From: Gp6-AA40 sp963742105
Lineage (GTDB): Bacteria > Acidobacteriota > Vicinamibacteria > Vicinamibacterales > UBA2999
DNA: 64,000 bases
Assembly (NCBI GenBank): GCA_963742105.1
Contig: CAVUKN010000007.1
Location: 62,001 to 126,000 of the forward strand
Reading direction: 5' to 3'
Both the position numbers and the translations under genes were made by a program. Below are positions 56,863 through 64,000 of this stretch, in pieces; positions within the stretch are counted from its first letter, which is position 1; the number at the start of each line of letters is the position of its first letter. Below the pieces are notes generated by a model that was not told where the DNA came from, searched no databases, and was given only the letters and a program-made list of their open reading frames with translations.

Positions 56863-59377
56863 TTACGCCGGCTGCGCCTCCCGCCGGTACGTTCGATCCA
56901 GCGGATCGCACTCGTCAAGCATCGACAGCAGCAGACGGCGGACGCTGCGGTGATCGTCGATCCGGAAGCGGGCGCCATCGGCACTGCATCCCACCCGTAC
57001 GGTGATGGCATCGGGCGGCAGGGCGCGAAACAGTTCTTCGTCCGTGCGATCGTCGCCGATCGCCACCAGGGCGACGCCGGGATCGGTCTCGGCGTGAATC
57101 CGCTGCGCGACCAGCCCTTTGCCGACGCCGCGCATCCGCACCTCGATCACCTTCTTGCCTTCCAGCACCTCGAGCGGCTGGTTGCTGAGCAGGTCTCCGA
57201 GCAGGAGCCGGAGTTCGTGTGCCTGGCGCATGCCGAAGTCGCGCGCCGACGACCGGTAGTGCCAGGCCATCGACGCGGTCTTCGTCTCGACGTGGGCGCC
57301 TGGCGTACTCGCGGCGAACTGGTCCAGAATCGGCTTCACGCGTGCCATCCACCCCGAATCGAGCGGCATCGCCGGTTCCCACCGCAGGGAGCCGACGGCT
57401 CGACGCCAGAAGCCATGCTCCGCCCATAGCGCCACCGGCACGGTGCCGAACCACCGTTCCAGCTGGCCGCGCGAACGCCCGCTGACGATGTCGACGTCGA
57501 TGCCGGGTTCGGAGGCGAGCCGGTGCAGCAGCCGGACGAGCTCGACGATCGGGCGCCGCCAGTTCCGGAGCTCTGGCAATCGGGACCAGCGTGCCGTCGT
57601 AGTCCAGCAGCAGGCGCATTCGCGACTGCCGTGCCTCCGCGAGCACCGTTGCCAGCGTCCGTGCCGGCGGAAGCACCACGCTGGCCACATGGGGACGCAG
57701 CGCGTGCAGCCGCCCGAGGAACCCATCGGCCCAGGCGAAGACGTCGTGACCGCACACGCTGCGGCGCAGCATGCGCATCCGCGCCCGCTGTTCGTCCGCC
57801 GTCATCGACAGTCCGCGCTGGATGCTGTCGGCCACCGCGTGTACGTCGTAGGGATTGACCGTCATCGCGCCCTGCAGTTCCGTCGCGGCGCCGGCGAACT
57901 CGCTGAGGATCAGCACGCCATCCTCGTCGGTCCGGGACGCGACGAACTCCTTAGCCACGAGGTTCATGCCGTCGCGCAGCGGCGTCACCAGCATCACGTC
58001 GGCCGCGCAGTAGAGGGCGACGAGATCCTCCTGCGTCACCGAGTGATGCACGTAGTGGAAGGGCAGCGACTGGACGGTGCCGTATGCGCCGTTCATCCGG
58101 CCGACGGTCTCGTCCACCTCGCGCCGGTAGCGCTGGTACGAATCGACCTCGCCACGCGAGGGCACCGCCACCTGGATGTAGCGGATGTGATCGCGCAGCG
58201 CCGGCTCGCGTTCGAACAGTTGCGCGAACGCTTCGAGACGGCGCGGGATGCCCTTCGTGTAGTCCAGCCGATCGACGCCGAGCACGATCCGACGGCCGCC
58301 CATTTCCTGACGGAGCGCGTCGACGCGGGCGCGAACGCGCGGTTCGTCCGCGATCGCCCCGAAGCCCGCCGCGTCCACGCCCATCGGAAACGCGCCAACC
58401 GTCACCTCACGGTCGCCGACGCGTACGCGGTCCACGTCCGGCTCGACCCCGTCGACGTGCAGCAGCGACGTCATGAAATGCCGGAGGTACCCGAACGTGT
58501 GAAAGCCAATCAGATCGGCGCCGAGCAGCCCGTGCAGGATCTCGCGGCGCCACGGCAGCACGCGGAAGACCTCTGACGCGGGAAACGGGATGTGCAGGAA
58601 GAATCCGATGCGCGCGTGCGGCAGCCGCTGGCGAAGCATGCCGGGCAGCAGCATCAAATGATAGTCGTGTACCCAGACGGTGTCGCCGGGCCGGTATTCG
58701 TGCGCGACGTGTTCGGCGAACGCTTCGTTGACCTCGTGGTAGTGATTCCAGCCGACGGGGTCCACCGGCACCCGGTCGACGGAGTAGTGGAACACCGGCC
58801 ACAGGACCGCGTTGGCGAACCCGTGGTAGTAGCCGTCGATCTGCGTCGGTGACAGGTGCACCGGCACCATGCCCCCAGACGCCAAGTGCGCGTCAACCTC
58901 GGCCCGCTGGTCCGCCGTCGCGCACGCGCCCGGCCAGCCGAACCAGATGCCGCGCGACCGCCGATGGAACGGACCGAGGCCGCTCGCCAGTCCGCCGCTG
59001 CTTGGAACGGTGTCGATGCCGGCCCCATTCACGCGGACCGTCACCGGAAGCCGGTTGGCAGCGATCAGCAGCCGCGAATCGGTCATCGGAACACCGATTT
59101 CGTCTGCCTCGCGCAGCTCGGTGTACACCTCGGGAATGTTGTGGCTCTTCAGGACGCAGACGCGGATGTCATGCGGGGCCGACGCGGGTTCACACTGGTG
59201 CGATGGGACGCTGCCATTGATCTCCCGGCACGAGACGTAAGCGTGCAGGATCGGGTGCGGGGCGCCCTTGGGCTGGTGCCAGTGCACGTCATGAAGATCG
59301 GCAAGCCGCGCATTCGCCGACCGCCAGTCGTTCCATTCACCGTTCACCGAGATTGCGGAGTCGTTGTACGAATTCAT
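56863..59377 (-). CDS. otsA-otsB: Trehalose-6-phosphate synthase / phosphatase fusion, one apparent frameshift
   Basis: The OtsA part makes trehalose-6-phosphate from UDP-glucose (or GDP-glucose) and glucose-6-phosphate. It shows SSGGLASGLGPFH, VWVHDYHLMLLPGMLRQ, GVDRLDYTKGIPRRL and DGMNLVAKEF. The OtsB part, which removes the phosphate, has LLLDYDGTLVPIA (nucleophile Asp), DIVSGRSRGQLERWF and GDDRTDEELFRALP. The frame breaks near 57545, after ARAPELAAP, and both parts are complete. The classical start MTDSRLLIAANRLP would be at 59086, but a good AGGGGA site lies before the ATG at 59377. This gives an unusual N-terminal region of 97 residues of unknown role. The fusion gives direct channelling of trehalose-6-phosphate and supplies trehalose for treS-maltokinase and glgE. 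Confidence 0.9.
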
Positions 59378-59603
59378 CAGGTCCCCTTTCATCGCGTCGG
59401 ACCTCAGTAGACCGCATGAAAGGGTCGCCGCCTATCCGGACGAGGGGGGAGCTGACGTGGTTCTATCCGGGGCGGATTCGCAGGAGCAACGGACGGTTTC
59501 GAGGACTGGTCCCCCGTTCGCCGGAGCCGCCGGCTGAGCTGACGCCAGGAGCCAGGCGTCCGACAGGACAGCAGCGCTTGAGACAGCGCGCCAACCGCCA
59601 GTT

Positions 59604-60242
59604 TTAGACGATAAGCCCCTTGCGGACGGCGTAGAGGACGATCTCAGCGGTATTGTGCAGGTTGAGCTTCTGCATCAGGTTGGCGCGATGGGTCTCCACC
59701 GTCGAAACACCGACGTCCAGCAGCGTCGCCACCTCCTTGTTCGATCGCCCTTCGGCAAGCAGGTGGAGGATTTCCTTTTCCCGATCCGTCAACAGGTGAT
59801 ACGAATCGCTGAGGCCCCGCTTCTGCAATGCCCGCACGTAGTCCTCGACCAGCATCGCCGCGACCGCTGGGCTGAAGAAGGGCTTGCCGCGCGTCACCGC
59901 GTGCACCGCCGGCAGCAGGTCTTCGTCGGTCGCCTCCTTCAGCAGATAGGCACGCGCGCCGGCGGCGAGCGCCCGCATGACATACGACTCGTCCGAGTGC
60001 ATGCTGAGGACGATCACGGCTGGCGGCGGATCGAGCTTCTGCGCCCGCGCCGCCACTTCGATCCCACTCAGCTTCGGCATCCCGATGTCGACGATCAGCA
60101 GATCGGGGCGGCATTCGTCGGACAGCCTCGTGGCATCGAGTCCGTCGGCCGCTTCTCCCACCACCGTGTGACCCGCATCTTCCAGGATGCTTCGCAGACC
60201 GCGCCGCACGATCCCATGATCGTCAGCCAGCAACACGCGCAA
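59604..60242 (-). CDS. NarL/FixJ-type response regulator
   Basis: This encodes 212 residues. The receiver domain has acidic residues LLADDHGIVRRG, phospho-Asp in LLIVDIGMPKLSG, Thr/Ser in VIVLSMHSDE and Lys in AYLLKEATDED. The C-terminal LuxR-type helix-turn-helix reads LTDREKEILHLLAEGRSNKEVA with VSTVETHRANLMQKLN. It overlaps the 3' end of the kinase gene by 20 bases, so the pair is translated together. Its target promoters are unknown; the trehalose gene lies downstream but on its own unit. Confidence 0.93.
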   Translation of the reverse strand: MRVLLADDHGIVRRGLRSILEDAGHTVVGEAADGLDATRLSDECRPDLLIVDIGMPKLSGIEVAARAQKLDPPPAVIVLSMHSDESYVMRALAAGARAYLLKEATDEDLLPAVHAVTRGKPFFSPAVAAMLVEDYVRALQKRGLSDSYHLLTDREKEILHLLAEGRSNKEVATLLDVGVSTVETHRANLMQKLNLHNTAEIVLYAVRKGLIV

Positions 60243-61590
60243 CGCGTTCCTCCGTCTCCGCCGCCGCCGCGGGCAGCGGCATGTTCAGGACGAGAATCGT
60301 GCCCCGTCCAGGCGCGCTGTCGATCGTCAGCGTGCCGCCGATCTCCCTGACGCGCTCGCCAATCCCGCGCAGGCCCAACCCGTCTCTCCGTTCCTGCGGC
60401 TCGAACCCGACGCCATCGTCCATCACGCAGATGTCGAGCGACCGGTGACCGGCGGAGAGGCTCACCGCGATGGTGCGCGCCTGCGCGTGCCGCACGCTGT
60501 TGGTCAGCGCTTCCTGGACGACACGATAGACGCACGTCTGGTAACGCTCGGGCAGCCGATCGATGTCGCCGTCGATCGTCAGCTCCACTTCGACGCCCGA
60601 ACGGCGCGAGATGTCGCGGACGTGCCACTCCAGCGCGGCGCGGAGGCCCAGGTCGTCGAGCATGCTGGGCCGCAACCCGAGCGCCAGGTCGCGCACGGTA
60701 TGAAACATCTTGTCGACGAGCTGCTTTGCCTCCGTGATCGCGCCGGCGACGCGTGTATCGAGCGGCGGTCGGCTGCGTTCGATGCGACCCAGCTCCATTC
60801 GCAACGCGGTCAGCACCTGCCCGACGTGATCGTGGAGCTCGCGCGAGAGGTGGCGTCGCTCGTCCTCCTGCGTTTCAACCAGCCGCTGGGAGAGCTGACG
60901 CATCTCTGTTTCGGCGCGCTCCGCGAGCTGGCGCTGCTCGACGGACCGGCGCTCCAGGATCCGCAGCTGGAAGACCACCGTCAGGGCGACGGCGATGCCG
61001 AGGACCAGGCATTGCCACATCAGCCGGTACAGGTCGCTCCGGAACGCGGCCTGCCGCCGCGTCACTTCCGCCCGCTGCTCGGCGAGGTTGGCGTTGTTGA
61101 GCTGTTCGATCTCCTCGGCAATAGCATTGACCGCGTCGCGCCGCGGCACGACTTCACGTCGCAGGAAACTCGCGCCGCTCAGCATCTTCTCACCGACCGT
61201 CCAGTCGAAGAGCGGATCGAACGTCTGCCAGTAATCCTCGAGCCGATCCTGGAGGCTGCTGATCTGGTCGCGGTGCGGCGTCGCGAGCGCGCGCAGTTCG
61301 GCCACGGTCGCCATGTTGCCGTCGCGAAACTCGGCAAGTCGCTGCCGGTACTCGGGTGCATGCTCGCGCGAGATGTCGAGCAGGTAGTCACGGACGAAAA
61401 CGCCGGACAGGTTGACGTCGGAGCGCAGGCGACGCAACTTCGCGTCAACCTCGTGGTGATGCGAATTCAGCTGGTCGAGCTGCGTGTAGATGTCCTGTGC
61501 TTTCCGCGATGTAGTGAGCAGGGCGACCACGGTGAGAACCAGCAGGCTGCCGAGGCCCACGGCCGCGACCGGCCACGTGCTGAAGCGCAT
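60223..61590 (-). CDS. Membrane histidine kinase, HisKA_3 (NarX/DegS-like)
   Basis: This encodes 455 residues. A membrane span (VAAVGLGSLLVLTVVALLTT) is followed by a periplasmic helical domain (residues 30-180) resembling CHASE3, a second span (LMWQCLVLGIAVALTVVFQL) and a coiled coil. The HisKA_3 domain has the phospho-His in LSRELHDHVGQVLTALRMEL. The HATPase shows VVQEALTNSVRHAQARTI, VMDDGVGFEP and GLGLRGIGERVREIGGTL. It pairs with the regulator gene that it overlaps. The signal is unknown. Confidence 0.93.
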   Translation of the reverse strand: MRFSTWPVAAVGLGSLLVLTVVALLTTSRKAQDIYTQLDQLNSHHHEVDAKLRRLRSDVNLSGVFVRDYLLDISREHAPEYRQRLAEFRDGNMATVAELRALATPHRDQISSLQDRLEDYWQTFDPLFDWTVGEKMLSGASFLRREVVPRRDAVNAIAEEIEQLNNANLAEQRAEVTRRQAAFRSDLYRLMWQCLVLGIAVALTVVFQLRILERRSVEQRQLAERAETEMRQLSQRLVETQEDERRHLSRELHDHVGQVLTALRMELGRIERSRPPLDTRVAGAITEAKQLVDKMFHTVRDLALGLRPSMLDDLGLRAALEWHVRDISRRSGVEVELTIDGDIDRLPERYQTCVYRVVQEALTNSVRHAQARTIAVSLSAGHRSLDICVMDDGVGFEPQERRDGLGLRGIGERVREIGGTLTIDSAPGRGTILVLNMPLPAAAAETEERVARVAG

Positions 61591-61751
61591 GGTTACCTCC
61601 AGGAGTGGTTCACGCTCCTAGCGTACTGCCTGAGCCGGTCAGGTAACATCCCGTAAAAACCGGAGGCCCAGCCCGGCTGTCACGTTTTGCTCCGCTCCGT
61701 CGTCTTCAGAGCAGCGGACGCGATCCTGTGCGAGCGTCCCGGGAGCTCATC

Positions 61752-62690
61752 ATGAGAGTGTTCGTCGCGGGTGCTTCAGGAACCATCGGTATTCCACTCG
61801 TCCAGGGGCTGGTCGCCCGCGGGCATGACGTGATCGCCATGACGCGGTCCGCCGGGATGGCCAATGACCTGCACGCCCTCGGCGCGTCCGTGGCTGTCGC
61901 GGACGCGTTGGATCGGCCGGCGCTTGTTCGGGTGGTGACCGAGGCGCGGCCGACGCATGTGATCCACCAGTTGACGGCGCTGCCCAAGGCGGGGGTCACG
62001 CGGCCGAGCGATCTCGGGCCGACCAATCGCCTCAGGATCGAGGGGACGCGCAATCTGCTCGAGGCCGCGATTCAGGCCGGCGCCGCCCGGTTCATCGTCG
62101 GCTCCTTCGCGATGCTGTCGCCGCGCGACGCCGCTACGGGAAGTCCACAAGCTGCGAACTCCGGAAAACCGGAAACCGCGGTAACGGATGCGGCCGCGAG
62201 TGCGGTCCGATCGATGGAGTTGCAGGTGCTCGAGGCCAGCCGCAACGGTGCGATCGAGGGCGTGATCCTCCGGTACGGCCTGTTCTATGGCCCGGACGTG
62301 CCGTCCACGCGCAACACCATCGAGATGGTCAGGCGTCATCGCCTTCCAGTTGTCCGACACGACGCCGGACAGCTGCCGGTGATCAACGTGCAGGACGCGG
62401 CGGAGGCCACGGTGCTGGCGCTCGACCGGGCCCCGGCGGGCGCCGTCTACGACATCGTCGACGATCGCCCGGTGAGCTTCAGTGAGATCGTCGAGACGAT
62501 TGCCGAGTTCACGGGATCAGCAGCTCCATGGAGAGTGCCGGCATGGATTCCACGTCTACTCTCACCCTACATGGCGCGGTTGATCTCGCTCCGGATGCCC
62601 CTGTCGAACGCGAGGGCGAAGGCGGAGTTGGGCTGGCGCCCGCGTTATCCGACGATCCGCGAAGGACTGGCGCCGTTGGCGCGCGACTAG
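61752..62690 (+). CDS. NAD-dependent epimerase/dehydratase (extended SDR)
   Basis: This encodes 312 residues. The Rossmann motif is VFVAGASGTIGIPLVQGL and the fold continues with ARFIVGSFAMLSPRD and VILRYGLFYGPDVPS. The catalytic Tyr/Lys pair is not in the standard YxxxK form at the expected site (AAASAVRSMELQVLEA is found instead), so it may be a non-catalytic or atypical member. The C-terminal domain contains VYDIVDDRPVSFSEIVETI. The ATG at 61752 is chosen because the glycine motif follows at once. It is convergent with the paralogue-3 gene, with 4 bases of overlap. Confidence 0.85.
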   Translation: MRVFVAGASGTIGIPLVQGLVARGHDVIAMTRSAGMANDLHALGASVAVADALDRPALVRVVTEARPTHVIHQLTALPKAGVTRPSDLGPTNRLRIEGTRNLLEAAIQAGAARFIVGSFAMLSPRDAATGSPQAANSGKPETAVTDAAASAVRSMELQVLEASRNGAIEGVILRYGLFYGPDVPSTRNTIEMVRRHRLPVVRHDAGQLPVINVQDAAEATVLALDRAPAGAVYDIVDDRPVSFSEIVETIAEFTGSAAPWRVPAWIPRLLSPYMARLISLRMPLSNARAKAELGWRPRYPTIREGLAPLARD

Positions 62691-63970
62691 TCGCACATGG
62701 TGCCGGACGGTCGAAATGAACGGACCTGCAGGGCGCGGCTCTCGAGCGGTCCTGTCGCGACGACGCGATGCCCGACGTACTTCCGTAGCGCAACCGCATC
62801 CGAATACGCGACGAGTTCCACTGCTGCCGGCCGCTTCTTCAGGAACCCCGATCGCCATCCACGTGCTTTCGGCGCGTCCGCGCCGTCGGTTTCGGTCAGC
62901 CGGAAACGTTCACCATCGGTTTCGAGGCAACCGGTGATTGTGACCACGGCCTGCGCATCTGGTGAACGAGCGGGCTCGAGTGCGATGGACGCCGCATTGG
63001 TCTCGGCGGTAACCGGCTTTGCTATCGACGCTTCCGAAACTGCCGCGACAGGTGGCTGAGCGACGGACGGAATCACCGCGCTCACGGGCGCGCTCCCGGC
63101 CGGCGTGGTCACGCGCGCGTCGCGAATGACCTTCGGCTTTTCCGTGACGACGGTCTGGGTGCGAACGGGCGCGCCAGCCGCAGCTGATGGGGCGATTGGT
63201 TCGGTGTTTTGCGATTCGCGCCCGACCTGGCGAGGAGCAGGCAGTTGCGATTCGAGAGAGCTCGCCTCGACAGCGGGTGCCGCGCCCGCCGCAGACAGCG
63301 CCACCGACGACCGCGCCGACGGGTCCCGCGTGAGAGCGAGTGCGGTGACGATGGCCACGGCGATGACAGCAGCGGCGACCATCTTTACCGCATTCTGATG
63401 CCCCGCTCGCGACCTTCCGTGTGCAAGCGGCCGGGAGACGAGCTGGTCGTTCACCATCGGCCCGGTCTGAACGGTGGCGGCACTCGTGGCAGCCAACGGG
63501 TCGCGCCCGCCAAGAGTCTCAGCGTTGTGAGGTGCCGACGTCGATGCGTTGGCCTGGTCGGCCTCACTGGTAGCAACGCCAGGGTGCTGCCAGACGGCAT
63601 CGGTTGGCCACGCAGGTGATGAATCGGAGGCTGATACCACCGGCCCCGGTGACTGCGGCAGGATCACTGCCGGTGCGACGATCGCTGGTGCTGGAGCGGT
63701 GACGACATGTATCGTTGCTGCGCGTGAAGCAGCAGGCCTTCGCCTGCGCGACTTCAGCCTCCGGGCCCGCGACCCGGGTTCTGCGTGACTGGCTGCGCTT
63801 TCGGCGTGGCTTCCATTGCGCTTGCCTCGCGACCGCTTCCCCTCACGTTCCGCCGGACCGCGGCCACTTGATGTCTTCGCCGCTTCATCGACATTCGCGG
63901 TCACTTCAAGGGTCCACCGCACGCCGCGACCGGTGCGCGCCGCCGGGACTTTCATTGCCTTCTTTGGCAC
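62687..63970 (-). CDS. Membrane-anchored protein with TGC-type domain (paralogue 3 of 3)
   Basis: This encodes 427 residues. A basic, low-complexity cytoplasmic region (about residues 1-190) precedes one span (VKMVAAAVIAVAIVTALALT). A long Ala/Pro/Ser/Val-rich linker follows, then the TGC-type domain at the end: VVTITGCLETDGERFRLTETD, LRKYVGHRVVATGPLES and RALQVRSFRPSGTMCD. The GC and the penultimate Cys are conserved with the paralogues at 9020 and 19666. The topology places the domain outside the membrane. The first ATG at 63970 is 30 bases from the window edge. Confidence 0.78.
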   Translation of the reverse strand: MPKKAMKVPAARTGRGVRWTLEVTANVDEAAKTSSGRGPAEREGKRSRGKRNGSHAESAASHAEPGSRARRLKSRRRRPAASRAATIHVVTAPAPAIVAPAVILPQSPGPVVSASDSSPAWPTDAVWQHPGVATSEADQANASTSAPHNAETLGGRDPLAATSAATVQTGPMVNDQLVSRPLAHGRSRAGHQNAVKMVAAAVIAVAIVTALALTRDPSARSSVALSAAGAAPAVEASSLESQLPAPRQVGRESQNTEPIAPSAAAGAPVRTQTVVTEKPKVIRDARVTTPAGSAPVSAVIPSVAQPPVAAVSEASIAKPVTAETNAASIALEPARSPDAQAVVTITGCLETDGERFRLTETDGADAPKARGWRSGFLKKRPAAVELVAYSDAVALRKYVGHRVVATGPLESRALQVRSFRPSGTMCD

Positions 63971-64000
63971 AGTCGAATCTCCGATCGTGGTCGGCGCCGG

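Overview
The window is GC-rich and gene-dense, with mostly one to three genes per transcription unit on both strands. Its gene content points to a free-living heterotroph of the Acidobacteriota, most like Vicinamibacteria. The signs are a GlgE-type alpha-glucan cluster, many exported metallopeptidases, a tannase-like esterase, a DUF3500 protein, exported proteins with a TGC(V/L)-type domain, and paralogous signal peptidases. This placement is inference; there is no rRNA, and the only RNA gene seen is tRNA-His(GTG) at 10953-11028. No insertion sequence, prophage, integrase, CRISPR array or toxin-antitoxin pair was recognised.

Layout. 1-6.5 kb (minus): glgX, glgE and a treS-maltokinase fusion, the trehalose to maltose-1-phosphate to alpha-glucan route. 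A fused otsA-otsB gene for making trehalose lies at 56.9-59.4 kb. 6.6-13.6 kb: two small hydrophilic proteins, a UshA-like 5'-nucleotidase, an exported TGC-type protein, a DisA_N-like sensor, tRNA-His, a HAD phosphatase, an HExxH protein and a diguanylate cyclase. 13.7-18.2 kb: a cupin, a split PEP-utilising enzyme in two overlapping genes, and an MFS exporter. 18.2-28.4 kb: M32 carboxypeptidase, a second TGC-type protein, SelO, an M2 (ACE-like) peptidase, a phosphotriesterase-like hydrolase with an MmcQ/YjbR gene, and a membrane histidine kinase. 28.5-35.3 kb: a run of secreted proteins, YbaK and a tannase-like esterase. 35.5-43.2 kb: two signal peptidase I paralogues flanking a decayed membrane-protein gene, a lipoprotein-HtrA pair, M1 aminopeptidase, YhbY and a DinB-like protein. 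43.3-51.2 kb: a B12 radical SAM, DegT aminotransferase and DedA operon, a cNMP/glutaredoxin/thioredoxin-reductase-like fusion, a DinB-like protein and an SDR. 51.2-56.4 kb: methyltransferase, DUF5989 (SxtK-like), NodU/SxtI-type carbamoyltransferase, ferritin-like protein and a divergent SGNH protein. 59.6-64 kb: a NarL/NarX-type two-component pair, an epimerase and a third TGC-type protein.

The most unusual pattern is between genes. Short tandem arrays with 7, 8, 9 or 21 nt units sit exactly at stop codons, and often the first repeat unit supplies the stop codon. Four loci carry a 36-nt array of four 9-nt units (consensus RNNCGTTCG read from the stop). One of these fills the whole gap between two convergent stop codons. 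Other loci use unrelated units under the same positional rule.

A caution on sequence quality: about a dozen otherwise well conserved genes are each broken by one (once two) single-base frameshift while both halves remain well conserved. This is most simply explained by indel errors in the assembly. Such genes are listed over their full span, with the approximate break given. The membrane gene at 36.2-37.5 kb has about five breaks and looks like a true pseudogene.
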